Shown: positions 51,845 to 60,663, numbered from the stretch's first letter. The stretch: 64,000 nucleotides of DNA from Inquilinus limosus DSM 16000 (GCF_000423185.1 NZ_AUHM01000005.1:62001-126000); one strand, 5' to 3'. The notes: generated from the letters alone by a model not told the origin. A program made the numbers and translations.

Positions 51845-52684
51845 TCAGCCTTCCGGCTGCGTCTTGGCCTCGACGGTCTCGTCCCGCTCCGGATCGAAGA
51901 AGGCGCGATGGCCGGCGTCGAGCGTCAGGCCCAAAGCCTTGATCCGGTCGTCCGGCACCTTCTCCAGCCTGGTGTAGCCGGGATGGTGGTGCTGCTTGTA
52001 CGGGTCGTTCCAGGCCGCGTTGTAGCAGCACAGCATGACGTTGCGCGGATGCTCGGACTTGTTCTGCTCCGAGGCGTGCAGCGTGTTGGCGTGGAAGAAG
52101 CAGGCGTCGCCCGGCTCCATCTCCATGTAGTCGCGCGGCAGCCGCGCCAGCGCCTGGTTCACCCGCTCCATGTCGGCGCCGGTCTGGCCGCCGACCCGGC
52201 CATGATCGATCCGGCCCAGCTTGTGGCTGCCGCGGATCATCTGCAGGCAGCCGTTCTCCTTGGTCGCCCGATCAACCGCGATGGCGACCGACAGCATGTC
52301 GGGGTACAGGCAGCCATTGTTGTACCAGTAGCCGTAATCCTGGTGCCAATCCCAGGCGCCGCCGGCCCGCGGCCGCTTCATCGTCAGCTTGGAGTGGTAG
52401 TGGTAGACCTCGCCGCCGAGCAGCTTCTCGGCACCGCCGACCATGCGCTCGCAGCGGGCGAAGGCGCCGAACAGGTCGTCACCGGGATGGTTCCACAGCG
52501 CCAGCTCGGTCGACCCGCCCAGGCTGTCCTTCAGCGCCACGACATGGCTGCGGATGCCCTCGTCCTGCGCGATCGCCTGCTGCAGCAGACCGATCTCCTC
52601 GGCGTCGAAGAAGCCGCGCTTGACCACATAGCCGTCGCGCCAGAAGGCGGCATGGTCGGCCTCGGTCAGGTGGGGAAAGGGCAT
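51845..52684 (-). CDS. Phytanoyl-CoA dioxygenase (PhyH) family oxygenase
   Basis: A 279-residue Fe(II)/2-oxoglutarate oxygenase. The iron ligands are His114 and Asp116 (WHQDYGYW) and probably His203 (TLHASEQN), and Arg214 would hold 2-oxoglutarate. Bacterial PhyH proteins hydroxylate diverse small molecules, including ectoine and alkyl or methyl-substituted sugars. Sitting in a sugar importer operon between the LacI regulator and the binding protein, it may trim a modified sugar (inference). AGGAGG lies 5 bases before the ATG. Confidence 0.83.
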   Translation of the reverse strand: MPFPHLTEADHAAFWRDGYVVKRGFFDAEEIGLLQQAIAQDEGIRSHVVALKDSLGGSTELALWNHPGDDLFGAFARCERMVGGAEKLLGGEVYHYHSKLTMKRPRAGGAWDWHQDYGYWYNNGCLYPDMLSVAIAVDRATKENGCLQMIRGSHKLGRIDHGRVGGQTGADMERVNQALARLPRDYMEMEPGDACFFHANTLHASEQNKSEHPRNVMLCCYNAAWNDPYKQHHHPGYTRLEKVPDDRIKALGLTLDAGHRAFFDPERDETVEAKTQPEG

Positions 52685-52727
52685 GGGGTCCTCCTGGTCT
52701 CTGATCCCGGCTTCGTCGGCCGGCCGC

Positions 52728-53789
52728 TCACGGCAGGTTCTCACGGGTGAAGATCTCGATCCGCACCGGGGCGATCGGCTCGGCCGGGCCCGGGCGGGTG
52801 TGGTGGCCCAGCAGCAGCCGCAGCGTCTCCGCCGCCTCGGCGCGCGGGTTCTGGTTGATCGCCGCGTCCATCACGCCGTCGATCAGGAAGCGGCGGGTGT
52901 GCGGCGTCAGCTCGTGGCCGATATAGACGATGCGCGGCGCGTCGGCCGGCCGGCGGCGCAGCACCTCGGCCACGCCGCGGTTGCCGCCGCCGATGTTGTA
53001 GAGGCCGATGAGGCCGGGATGGGTATCCAGCAGCCGCTCGGTCACCGCGGCGCTCTGCTCGACGCTGTCATGGCCCTCGACCAGGGCCGGGACGGTCAGG
53101 TTCGGGAAGCGCTCGCGCAGCACGCTGCGGAAGCCGGCCTCACGCTCCTCATGGCCGCGATAGGACAGGCTGCCGGCGATCAGCCCGACCTCGCCGCCGC
53201 GGCCGGCCAGGAAGCGCCCCATCAGGTCGCCGGCGGTGCGGCCGGCGGCGCGGTTGTCGACGCCGACATAGCCGATGCGGGCCGATTGCGGCAGGTCCGA
53301 GACCATGGTCGCCACCGGCACGCCGGTCGCCGCCAGATCCGCCACCGCCTCGCGCACCGCGGGGTGGTCGAGGGCGATGAAGCCGACGCCGTCACTGCCG
53401 CGGCCGACCCGGCGCAGCGCCTCGGCCAGGGCGTCGGGATCGAAGCCCTCGATCAGGTGCAGCCGCGGTTTGACTCCGAAGGCGGTGAAGTCGCGTTCGG
53501 CCGCCAGCACCGCCTCGCCCAGGTCGCGGATGAAGGTGTTGCTGCCGGCCGGCAGCACGATGTCGAACTGCAGCGCCCGGCCGCGCGACAGCAGGCTGGC
53601 GGCCAGGTTGGGGGCGTAGTTCAGCCGCTGCACCACCGCCTGCACCCGGCTCGCGGTCTCGGCGTTCACGCCCTCGCGGCCGTTCAGCACGCGGTCGACC
53701 GTGGCCAGGCTGACCCCGGCCTCGCGGGCGATGTCGACCATGCGGGCCTTGCGCGTGCCGGCGTCGAGGGGCTTGGCGGCTTGTTTCAT
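52728..53789 (-). CDS. LacI-family transcriptional regulator
   Basis: A 353-residue repressor-type protein: an N-terminal LacI helix-turn-helix (MVDIAREAGVSLATVDRVLNGREGVNAETASRV, about 17-50), then the hinge and a periplasmic-binding-like core with GVGFIALDHPAVREAV, IGYVGVDNRAAGRTAGDLMG and IVYIGHELTPHTR. It probably binds the imported sugar and controls the operon; repeated GTACGTTACCG motifs upstream of the Gfo/Idh gene (55987-56086) are candidate sites. The start at 53789 is preceded by an AT-rich stretch next to an inverted-repeat element. Confidence 0.86.
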   Translation of the reverse strand: MKQAAKPLDAGTRKARMVDIAREAGVSLATVDRVLNGREGVNAETASRVQAVVQRLNYAPNLAASLLSRGRALQFDIVLPAGSNTFIRDLGEAVLAAERDFTAFGVKPRLHLIEGFDPDALAEALRRVGRGSDGVGFIALDHPAVREAVADLAATGVPVATMVSDLPQSARIGYVGVDNRAAGRTAGDLMGRFLAGRGGEVGLIAGSLSYRGHEEREAGFRSVLRERFPNLTVPALVEGHDSVEQSAAVTERLLDTHPGLIGLYNIGGGNRGVAEVLRRRPADAPRIVYIGHELTPHTRRFLIDGVMDAAINQNPRAEAAETLRLLLGHHTRPGPAEPIAPVRIEIFTRENLP

Positions 53790-53809
53790 AAGACTAAATG
53801 TCCCCTTCC

Positions 53810-53899
53810 TGTCATTGCCGGGCTTGACCCGGCAATCCAGGGGCCACCCGGAGCGGCATCGACAGTCCCTGGATGCCCGGGTCAAGCCCGGGCATGACA
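53810..53899. repeat. Alphaproteobacterial-type intergenic inverted repeat
   Basis: Two 33-base arms (53810-53842 and 53867-53899) are reverse complements with about three mismatches, separated by 24 bases. They contain the TGTCAT, CGGGCTTGACCCG and CCAGGG blocks of a repeat that I recall from many alphaproteobacterial genomes. Together with flanking bases it fills the 141-bp gap between the isomerase and LacI genes. It can fold as a long hairpin in RNA and might lower readthrough from the isomerase gene. Confidence 0.7.
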
Positions 53900-53930
53900 G
53901 AAAAGGAAAGAGGCACGGAAAAGACCACCC

Positions 53931-54836
53931 TCACACCCCCAGCGCCCGCAGCTTGCCGTTGATGAAGGCCTTGGCGCGGGGCACGTCGGCCTCCTCCAGA
54001 TGTTCGATGATCAGCGGGATGTTCGGGTGCCGGCGGGACAGCCGCTGCAGGTACAGGTCGTAGTTCAGCTCGCCCAGCCCCGGCGCCGGCAGCTTGATCT
54101 CGCCGACGCCGCGGAAGCTGTGCGCCTCCGACGCGTCGATGTCGGCGTGCTTCTCGGATTTGTCGGCGCCGGACCGCTTCACGTCCTTGGCGTGGGCGAT
54201 GCGGATGCGGTCGTCCAGCGCGTCGAAGATCCGGTTCAGCTCGCGGTCCATGCGGCCGATATTGTGCGCCTCGAAATAGTTGGTCGGGTCCATCAGCAGC
54301 CCCAGGCCCGGGCTGGGCACGTCGGCGAACAGGCGCAGCGTCTCCTCGACCGAGCCGATGACGTTGTTGACATAGGTCTCGACCAGGAAGACCGCGCCGT
54401 GGTCATAGGCGGTCTGGGCCAGTTCGGCGATCACCGCGCGGCACTCGGCATAGCCTTCCTCGGTCTTGTTCCTCGGGTGGTGCACCCAGTCGCTCTCCGT
54501 GTTGAAGGTGCCGGTCTCGCTGATGACATAGGGGCTGCCCAGGTCGCGGGCGTGGCGGATCAGCGTCCGCAGATGCTCCAGCTTCGCCTGCCGCGCCGCC
54601 GGGTCGGGGTGGACGATGTTGGTGTAGCCGCTGATGGCGCAGACCGGCAGGTCGTGGTCGCGGAAGGTCTCCCGGATGGTCCGGCACTTGTCGCGCGTGA
54701 TCGCGCCGGTCGACAGGTCCATGTCCTTGAAGGCGAGGTCGAGCTGGACGGTGTTGAACCCCAGCGAGCGGATCTTCTTCGCCGTCTCCGGCAGCGAATA
54801 GGGGAAGTAGCCGGAGAAGATGCCCACCTGGATCAT
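53931..54836 (-). CDS. Sugar phosphate isomerase/epimerase (AP endonuclease-2 fold)
   Basis: A 301-residue TIM-barrel protein of the IolE/xylose-isomerase-like family. The strands QVGIFSGYFPYSLPETAKKIRSLGFNTVQLD, VCAISGYTNIVHPD, VFLVETYVNN, LGLLMDPTNYF, RIAHAKDVKRSG and PLIIEHLEE carry the usual metal ligands (Glu, Asp, His, Glu). It would isomerise or epimerise a keto sugar or inositol derivative. It follows the Gfo/Idh gene by 30 bp and precedes the repeat element and the LacI gene. The pair Gfo/Idh plus this enzyme is common in inositol and levoglucosan-like pathways. Confidence 0.84.
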   Translation of the reverse strand: MIQVGIFSGYFPYSLPETAKKIRSLGFNTVQLDLAFKDMDLSTGAITRDKCRTIRETFRDHDLPVCAISGYTNIVHPDPAARQAKLEHLRTLIRHARDLGSPYVISETGTFNTESDWVHHPRNKTEEGYAECRAVIAELAQTAYDHGAVFLVETYVNNVIGSVEETLRLFADVPSPGLGLLMDPTNYFEAHNIGRMDRELNRIFDALDDRIRIAHAKDVKRSGADKSEKHADIDASEAHSFRGVGEIKLPAPGLGELNYDLYLQRLSRRHPNIPLIIEHLEEADVPRAKAFINGKLRALGV

Positions 54837-54866
54837 GACGCGTTCCTCCGTGTTTTCTCGTTGTTG

Positions 54867-55961
54867 TCAGACGCCGAATTCCGCCAGGCGGACCGCGCGC
54901 TTTTCGTTCAGGGACCGGTAGGCGGCCTCGACCAGCGCCATGGTGCGGACGTTGTCGGCGCCGCTCAGCAGCGGCGGCTCGCCGGTCTTCACCGCGTATT
55001 GCAGCTGCTCCATCACGCCCTTGAAGGCGTGCGGGAACCACATCGTGTCCCAGCGCGGCCGGACCCATTGGCCGCCGGTCTCGGGCGTGCAATAGGCGAG
55101 GGTGCTAGGGCTGCCCTTCGGATAGTCCGGCCAGCCGATGGTGCCCTGGGCCAGGCCCTCGGTGCCCTCGACCCGCCATTTGATGTAGATGTCGCTCTCG
55201 AACCCCTCCTGACGCGGGCCGGACCAGACATCCTCCAGGCTCACCGCCATCAGCCCGCCCGGGAAGGAGAGGGTGGAGCAGCAGATGCCGTCGCGATGCG
55301 GGAAGCCGGTGCGCGGGTCGGTCCGCGCTGCGGTGTAGATCTCGACCGGGTCGCCGAACAGGAAGCGCAGCACGTCGAGATGGTGGATGCTCATGTTGAG
55401 CAGCGTCAGCCGGTCATAGGCCTCGAGGAAGGGCTGCCAGTGCGGGATCGCCCGCATCTCGATCGTCGCCAGCACCGGCGTGCCCAGAGCGCCGCGGTCC
55501 AGCAGCTGCTTCAGCACCCGCATCGACTGGTCGAAGCGCATGTTCTGGTTGACCGACAGGATCTTGCCAGCCGCCGCGGCCTCCTCGGCCAGGCGCTGCG
55601 CTTCGGCATGGTCCATCGCCAGCGGCTTCTGCGCCAGGATCGCCCGGATATGCGGCTGGCGCAGCGCCTGGCGGATCAGGTCCGGCTGCTGGTCGGGCGG
55701 GAAGGCGATGTCCAGGATCTCGACCTCGGGATCGGCGATCAGCGCCGCCGGCGTGTCGTGGACGCGGGGAATGTCCCACCTCGCCGCCACCGCCCGCGCC
55801 TTCTCCGGGGTGCGGCTGGCGATGGCGACGACCGGGAATCCCGCCTCGCGATACGCCGCCAGCTGCACATCCGCCATGATGAACCCGGCCCCGATCGCGC
55901 CGATGCGATGGTCGCGGCAACGGATCTCGGGGTCGGGCGTGAAACCCGACGACACCTCCAC
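54867..55961 (-). CDS. Gfo/Idh/MocA family oxidoreductase
   Basis: A 364-residue NAD(P)-dependent sugar dehydrogenase. The Rossmann motif is RIGAIGAGFIMADVQ; the catalytic-type Lys is in ILAQKPLAMDHAEA (EKP-like, here QKP), and a His in LNMSIHHLDVLRFLFG sits at the usual active-site position. The glutamate before KP, which is usual, is replaced by glutamine, a common variant. It oxidises or reduces a sugar, inositol or trans-dihydrodiol. The start is a GTG at 55961 with AGGGAGG 5 bases upstream. It leads the leftward sugar operon down to 48945. Confidence 0.85.
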   Translation of the reverse strand: MEVSSGFTPDPEIRCRDHRIGAIGAGFIMADVQLAAYREAGFPVVAIASRTPEKARAVAARWDIPRVHDTPAALIADPEVEILDIAFPPDQQPDLIRQALRQPHIRAILAQKPLAMDHAEAQRLAEEAAAAGKILSVNQNMRFDQSMRVLKQLLDRGALGTPVLATIEMRAIPHWQPFLEAYDRLTLLNMSIHHLDVLRFLFGDPVEIYTAARTDPRTGFPHRDGICCSTLSFPGGLMAVSLEDVWSGPRQEGFESDIYIKWRVEGTEGLAQGTIGWPDYPKGSPSTLAYCTPETGGQWVRPRWDTMWFPHAFKGVMEQLQYAVKTGEPPLLSGADNVRTMALVEAAYRSLNEKRAVRLAEFGV

Positions 55962-55986
55962 GACGGCCTCCCTTGACGTGTTTTGA

Positions 55987-56086
55987 GGTACGTTACCGAT
56001 TCGGGGCGTCGTAGACAAGCGGGAGACTGTCCCTATGCCGAAAGGTCACCGCTCGGGAAGTTGGTCAGATCTGACGTACGTTACCG
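55987..56086. promoter_or_regulatory. Two copies of a GTACGTTACCG motif upstream of the Gfo/Idh operon
   Basis: The 11-base sequence GTACGTTACCG occurs at 55988-55998 and again at 56076-56086, in the 147-bp gap between two leftward genes. The first lies inside the small palindrome GGTA-CGT-TACC. On the leftward strand these read CGGTAACGTAC, with the central CG usual for LacI-family operators. The copy nearer the gene overlaps a weak TTGTCT-17-TAACGT promoter-like pair. The LacI protein at 52728 is the obvious candidate. Confidence 0.45.
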
Positions 56087-56108
56087 GCGCTTCAGCGCGC
56101 CGGCGTCG

Positions 56109-57029
56109 TCAGCTCCGTGCGGCCAGGCCCCAGCGCGCTATCTCTCCCGTCAGCGTCTCGCGGTCCGCGGGGTCGAGGGCCGGCAGGCCGGGCAGGCGCA
56201 CTTGGCCGACGGGGAAGCCGAGCAGGCCGAGCGCCTCCTTGACCACGGTGACGTTGGCGCCGTTGCCGTAGCGTGTGCGCAGCGCCTCGAAGCGCGCGAT
56301 CTCGGCGACGAGGGTACGGGCCTTGGCATAGTCGCCCGCTTCCAGCGCCGCGTGGACGGCCAGCGACCGGGCCGGGTCGACATTGACCAGGCCGGAGGTG
56401 AAGCCGCGGGCGCCGAGCGCGTAGAAGGGTGCGGCCCAGCCCTCGGCCAGGCCGCAAACCCAGACGGCGGTGCCGGCGTCGCTCGACCGCACGCATTCGG
56501 CCAGCAGCATCAGGTTGGTGGTGGCGAACTTGACGCCGACGACATTGGGGTGGTTGGCGACCGACAGCAGGTCGGCCAAGCCCATGGCGTCGGACCGCAC
56601 ATAGGCCACGAGCGGCAGGTCGACCGCGTCCGCGATCGCCCGGAAATAGGCGGCCTGGGCCTGCGGCGCGGCGAAGGGGTCGAGCGGCTGGTGCGACATG
56701 ATCGCGTCCGCTCCCGATTCCTCGGCGCGGCGGCCCAGCGCGATGGCCTCGGTCAGCGACCGGCCGACGGCGGCGATCACCCGGCTGCGGCCGGCGGCGG
56801 CCGACACCGCGGTGTCGTGCACCAGGCGCACCTCGTCGGGCGACAGGGCGTAGAACTCGCCGGTGTTGCCGGCGGCGACGACATTGTGGATGCCGCCGGC
56901 GGCGATCCGGTCGACGATGCGGGCGGTGAGATCCGCGTCGACGCCGCCATCGGCCGAATAGGCGGTCGCGTGCACGCCCGAGATGCCGCACAGCGCGCGC
57001 CGCAGGCCGTTCTGGATGTCCATCGTCAT
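56109..57029 (-). CDS. Dihydrodipicolinate synthase (DHDPS/NAL) family lyase
   Basis: A 306-residue class I aldolase-type TIM barrel. The Schiff-base Lys is Lys167 (VVGVKFATTN) and the proton-relay Tyr is Tyr143 (LVAYVRSD). AAGNTGEFYALSPDEV matches the GTTGE(F/S)xxLxxxE motif. DapA is expected elsewhere in the genome; here the neighbours (GntR regulator, DgoD-like dehydratase, importer) suggest a 2-keto-3-deoxy sugar acid aldolase or dehydratase. The ATG is directly after the GntR stop (TAG-ATG), with GGAG in the end of GntR. Confidence 0.82.
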   Translation of the reverse strand: MTMDIQNGLRRALCGISGVHATAYSADGGVDADLTARIVDRIAAGGIHNVVAAGNTGEFYALSPDEVRLVHDTAVSAAAGRSRVIAAVGRSLTEAIALGRRAEESGADAIMSHQPLDPFAAPQAQAAYFRAIADAVDLPLVAYVRSDAMGLADLLSVANHPNVVGVKFATTNLMLLAECVRSSDAGTAVWVCGLAEGWAAPFYALGARGFTSGLVNVDPARSLAVHAALEAGDYAKARTLVAEIARFEALRTRYGNGANVTVVKEALGLLGFPVGQVRLPGLPALDPADRETLTGEIARWGLAARS

Positions 57030-57710
57030 CTACTCCTTCCGGCGCGCGAACGCCGTCTGTACATGTTGCCGGCCCGACCGCACGATGTGGTCGCGCATCG
57101 CCCGTTCCGCCGCGTCCGGATCCCGCGCCTCGAGGGCGGCGAGGATGCTCAGATGCTCCTGCAGCGCCCGCCCGCGCTCCTCGGGGTCGCCCAGCAGGAA
57201 GCGGCGCGCCGCCTTGTCGTAGACCAGCTGCCCGGCCAGCAGGCGCTGCAGGTAGCGGCAGCCCGAGGCGGCGTGGATGGTGTCGTGGAAGGTCTCGTTC
57301 AGCGCGATCAGCCGGCGCACCGCGCCGGCCTCGGTCGCCTGCCGCATGCTCTCCCCGACCGCGCGCAGCGCGGCCAGCGTCTCGTCGGTGATCCGCGCCG
57401 CCGCCTGGCGCGCGATCATGCTCTCCAGCGCGGCGCGGGCCAGCGCCATCTCCTCGGCCTGGGCCGCGTCGAAGGTGATGCGGATGCCGCGGCGGGGCTC
57501 GGTCCGCACCAGCCCTTCCAGCTCCAGCCGGCGCAGCGCCTCCTTCAGCGGCGTGGTGCTGACGCCCAGCTGCGCCGCCGCCTGGCGCTCGTTCAGCAGA
57601 GTGCCGCTCGGCAGCTGGCCGGAGATGATGGCCTGGCGCAGCTGCTCGTGAACATGCTCGCGCAGCCCCTTCAGCATCTTCGGGTCGAGGGATGGCAGCG
57701 GGCGTTGCAA
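57030..57710 (-). CDS. GntR/FadR (FCD) family regulator of the sugar-acid locus
   Basis: About 226 residues. The GntR winged helix spans LREHVHEQLRQAIISGQLPSGTLLNERQAAAQLGVSTTPLKEALRRLELEGLV, followed by an FCD helical domain with LARAALESMIARQAA and ETFHDTIHAASGCRYL (histidines for metal or acid binding). The start is my choice: TTG at 57710 with AGAGG 6 bases upstream; an ATG at 57677 also leaves the DNA-binding domain whole. A perfect 18-bp palindrome lies 27 bp upstream. It is cotranscribed with the DHDPS-like gene and divergent from the dehydratase. FCD regulators often respond to sugar acids. Confidence 0.82.
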   Translation of the reverse strand: MQRPLPSLDPKMLKGLREHVHEQLRQAIISGQLPSGTLLNERQAAAQLGVSTTPLKEALRRLELEGLVRTEPRRGIRITFDAAQAEEMALARAALESMIARQAAARITDETLAALRAVGESMRQATEAGAVRRLIALNETFHDTIHAASGCRYLQRLLAGQLVYDKAARRFLLGDPEERGRALQEHLSILAALEARDPDAAERAMRDHIVRSGRQHVQTAFARRKE

Positions 57711-57737
57711 TCGGAGCCTCTGGGTGGGTTCAGTTGG

Positions 57738-57755
57738 GACTTGATATATCAAGTC
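57738..57755. promoter_or_regulatory. Perfect 18-bp palindrome, candidate GntR operator
   Basis: GACTTGATATATCAAGTC is its own reverse complement. It lies in the 112-bp gap between the GntR-DHDPS operon and the divergent dehydratase-importer operon. The region from 57735 to 57775 is AT-rich, with an added CTCATGAG palindrome and an AAGTC half-site just right. A site of this shape fits an FCD-GntR dimer, and it could act on both directions. Confidence 0.6.
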
Positions 57756-57822
57756 TCATGAGATTAAGTCTAGCCGCGAGACGCAAGGCGCCCGGCAACG
57801 ACAGGGCGGGGAGGAAAGGCGC

Positions 57823-59031
57823 GTGAAGATCGACCGTCTGCGGACCTATATGACGCGCGACAAGGACCGCCCGCGCCTCCTGGTGGCGATCGACACCGAT
57901 GACGGCCTCACCGGCTGGGGCGAGTGCTACAACCACGGGCCCGACCGGGCGCTGGTGCCGCTGCTGGACTACCTCTTCACCTTCCTGCAGGGCCGCGATC
58001 CGCGCCGGATCGAGTTCATCGTCCAGTACCTGCTGCAGCAGTCGCGCTTCCCGCCCGGCGCGCTGACCCTCGCCGCCATCTCGGCGATCGATCATTGCCT
58101 GTGGGACATCTCGGCCAAGGCGCTCGGCGTCCCGGTCTACATGCTGCTCGGCGGCCATGCCCGCGACCGGGTGCGGGTCTATGCCGGCGTCTACACCGCC
58201 CCCGACGCCCCGGCGGCGCGGGAGGAGTTCGATCGGCTCAACGAGGGCTGGGGCTTCACCGCCTTCAAGCTCAGCCCCTACCGCATCAACATCTACGAGA
58301 ACCGCTGGGGTGAGGTGGTGCGCACCAGCGCCGAGTATTTCCGCACGCTGCGCGAGACGGTGCGCAGCGACTACGACATCGCCTTCGACGCTCACGCCCG
58401 CATCTTCGAGCCGCAGCAGGCGGTGCAGCTCGGCAATGCGCTGGCCCCCTATGACCCGCTGTTCTTCGAGGAGCCGATCCGGCCGGAGAATGTCGAGGCC
58501 TGGGGCGAGCTGAAGCGGCAGCTGGCCTGCACCCTGGCGACGGGCGAGTCGCTGTACAGCCGCTTCGAGTTCCTGCGCCTCCTCTCCCACCGCGGCGCCG
58601 ACATCATCCAGCCCGACATCTGCGTGGTCGGCGGCCTGCTGGAGATGCGCAAGATCGCCGCGATCGCGGAGGCGCATTACGTCACCGTCGCGCCGCACAA
58701 CCCGATGGGGCCGTTGGCCACGGCGGTGAACCTGCATTTCTCGGCGGCCCAGCCGAACTTCCGCATCCTCGAATACCGGCTGCCGCACGGCCCGAACTAC
58801 ACGTTCCAAGCGGGGGGCGAGGCTGGAGGCGGCGGCGCGCGCAGCCGGGCCTCGGACGGCGCTTGGTATGTCAAGGACCCCTACCTGCCGCGCGACGGCT
58901 ATCTCGAGCTGCGCCCCGACCGTCCGGGCTGGGGCGTCGAGATCGACGAGGAGGTGCTGAAGACCGACGGCTACATCCATTGGGAGCGGCGCGTCGGCCT
59001 CCGCCCCGACGGGTCGACGGCGTTTCCGTAA
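57823..59031 (+). CDS. Enolase-superfamily sugar-acid dehydratase (DgoD/GalD-like)
   Basis: A 402-residue mandelate racemase/muconate lactonising-type enzyme. Metal ligands would be Asp189 (FDAHAR), Glu216 (FFEEP) and Glu242 (TGES); His191 next to the first Asp and His292 in VAPHNPMGP are the acid/base residues seen in galactonate dehydratase-type members. It should remove water from a C6 or C5 aldonate to give a 2-keto-3-deoxy acid. A DHDPS-family lyase, the natural next enzyme, is encoded in the divergent operon. The start is a GTG at 57823 with GGAGG 8 bases upstream. The exact sugar acid is not determined. Confidence 0.84.
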   Translation: MKIDRLRTYMTRDKDRPRLLVAIDTDDGLTGWGECYNHGPDRALVPLLDYLFTFLQGRDPRRIEFIVQYLLQQSRFPPGALTLAAISAIDHCLWDISAKALGVPVYMLLGGHARDRVRVYAGVYTAPDAPAAREEFDRLNEGWGFTAFKLSPYRINIYENRWGEVVRTSAEYFRTLRETVRSDYDIAFDAHARIFEPQQAVQLGNALAPYDPLFFEEPIRPENVEAWGELKRQLACTLATGESLYSRFEFLRLLSHRGADIIQPDICVVGGLLEMRKIAAIAEAHYVTVAPHNPMGPLATAVNLHFSAAQPNFRILEYRLPHGPNYTFQAGGEAGGGGARSRASDGAWYVKDPYLPRDGYLELRPDRPGWGVEIDEEVLKTDGYIHWERRVGLRPDGSTAFP

Positions 59032-59073
59032 CAACCAAGAAGGCGGGCATCCGCCCCCACAGGGAGGACGAGA

Positions 59074-60657
59074 ATGAGACTGTCCCTTCTGGCCGCGACC
59101 ACGGCCCTGGCGCTCGCCTTCGGCCCCGCCGGCGCGCAGGCCGCATCGCCGTCCAATGCGCTCGTCATCGGCACGCAGCTGAGCGCCGTGCCCTCGCTCG
59201 ATCCGGCGGCGATCAATGCGCGCACGGTCTCCGAGATCATCTCGAATCTCTACGACAACCTCGTCATGGTGACGCCCGGCGACCTCCAGACGATCCGGCC
59301 GATGCTGGCCGAGAGCTGGACCGTTTCCGACGACAAGCGCACCATCACCATGACGCTGCGGCAGGGCGCGACCTTCTCCTCCGGCAACCCGGTGACGGCG
59401 GAGGATGCGGCCTGGACCATCCAGCGCGTGGTCAAGATGGGGCAGGTCGGCTCGACCGACATCGCGCTCTGGGGCTTCACCAAGGACAATGTCGAGCAGC
59501 TGGTCCAGGCCAAGGATGAGCGGACCCTGGTCATCAGCCTGCCCGAGCCGGTGTCGACCGATCTCGTTCTCTACTCCCTGGCCGGCGCCTCGCTCGGCAT
59601 CATCGACAAGAAGACGGCGCTGCAGCACGAGCAGAACGGCGACCTCGCGCAGAACTGGCTGAAGGCCAACAGCGCCGGCAGCGGCCCCTTCAAGCTGACG
59701 GCGTGGCGGCCGAACGACATCCTGCTGTGCGACGCGCGGCCGGACTATTGGGGCGGCGCGCCGGCGATGAAGCGCGTGGTCATGCGGCACGTCCCGGAAT
59801 CCGGCAACCTGCGGCTGCAGATCGAGGCCGGCGACATCGATGTCGGCCAGTACATGGCGAACAGCGACATCGAGGCGCTGAAGGCCAAGGGCGCCACGGT
59901 CGATCCGGGGCCGGGCCTCGGCTTCTACTACATCGCCATGAACACCCAGGACCCGGACCTCGCCAAGCCGAAGGTGCGCGAGGCGTTCCAGCACATCCTT
60001 GACTGGAAGCCGCTGGCCGAGACCACGATGAACTTCAACGGCTTCCCCTGGCAGTCGATCATCCCGAAGGGCATGCCCGGCGCCCCGACGGGCGAGCCGA
60101 CCGGCTATGAATACGACCCCGAGCTGGCCAAGAAGCTGCTGGCCGAGGCCGGCTATCCGAACGGGCTGAAGAAGACGCTCTACCCCTCGGGCGACGCACT
60201 CCTGAAGATGGCCGTCGCGCTGCAGGCCAGCGCGGCCAAGGCCGGGGTCGAGTTCGAGGTCGTGCCCGGCGAGCACACGCCGGATTTCCGCGCCCGCCGG
60301 TACCAGGTGCTGGTCGGCAATTCCGGCACGCGGCTGCCAGACCCGTTCGGCACGCTGGTGCAATACGCCTACAATCCGGACAACCGCGACGAGGCGAAGC
60401 TCGGCGGCTACTATCTCTGGCGCACGGCGATGGATGCGCCGGAGCTGACCAGGCTGGTCACGCAGTCGAAGGCCGAGACCGATCCAGCCAAGCGGGCGCA
60501 GCTCTTCGCCGAGATCGACCGGAAGTTCAAGGAGATGGCCCCACCGCTGGTCATCATCCTGCAGCGCACCGACCCCTACGTCATCCGCCAGGGCGTCACC
60601 GGCTATTCCGGCAACCCCACCTGGTCGACGCGCTGGCTCGACGTGAAGAAGAACTGA
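59074..60657 (+). CDS. Family 5 solute-binding protein of the dehydratase-linked importer
   Basis: A 527-residue periplasmic protein with a Sec signal peptide (MRLSLLAATTALALAFGPAGAQA, cleavage near 23). The family 5 signature region is TFSSGNPVTAEDAAWTIQRVV, and PKVREAFQHILDWKPLAE and LAKKLLAEAGYPNG follow. Placed between a sugar-acid dehydratase and Dpp permeases, it may bind an oligomeric or acidic sugar rather than a peptide; some family 5 receptors are known to bind sugars. AGGGAGGACGAGA precedes the ATG. Confidence 0.86.
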   Translation: MRLSLLAATTALALAFGPAGAQAASPSNALVIGTQLSAVPSLDPAAINARTVSEIISNLYDNLVMVTPGDLQTIRPMLAESWTVSDDKRTITMTLRQGATFSSGNPVTAEDAAWTIQRVVKMGQVGSTDIALWGFTKDNVEQLVQAKDERTLVISLPEPVSTDLVLYSLAGASLGIIDKKTALQHEQNGDLAQNWLKANSAGSGPFKLTAWRPNDILLCDARPDYWGGAPAMKRVVMRHVPESGNLRLQIEAGDIDVGQYMANSDIEALKAKGATVDPGPGLGFYYIAMNTQDPDLAKPKVREAFQHILDWKPLAETTMNFNGFPWQSIIPKGMPGAPTGEPTGYEYDPELAKKLLAEAGYPNGLKKTLYPSGDALLKMAVALQASAAKAGVEFEVVPGEHTPDFRARRYQVLVGNSGTRLPDPFGTLVQYAYNPDNRDEAKLGGYYLWRTAMDAPELTRLVTQSKAETDPAKRAQLFAEIDRKFKEMAPPLVIILQRTDPYVIRQGVTGYSGNPTWSTRWLDVKKN

Positions 60658-60663
60658 GCGGCG

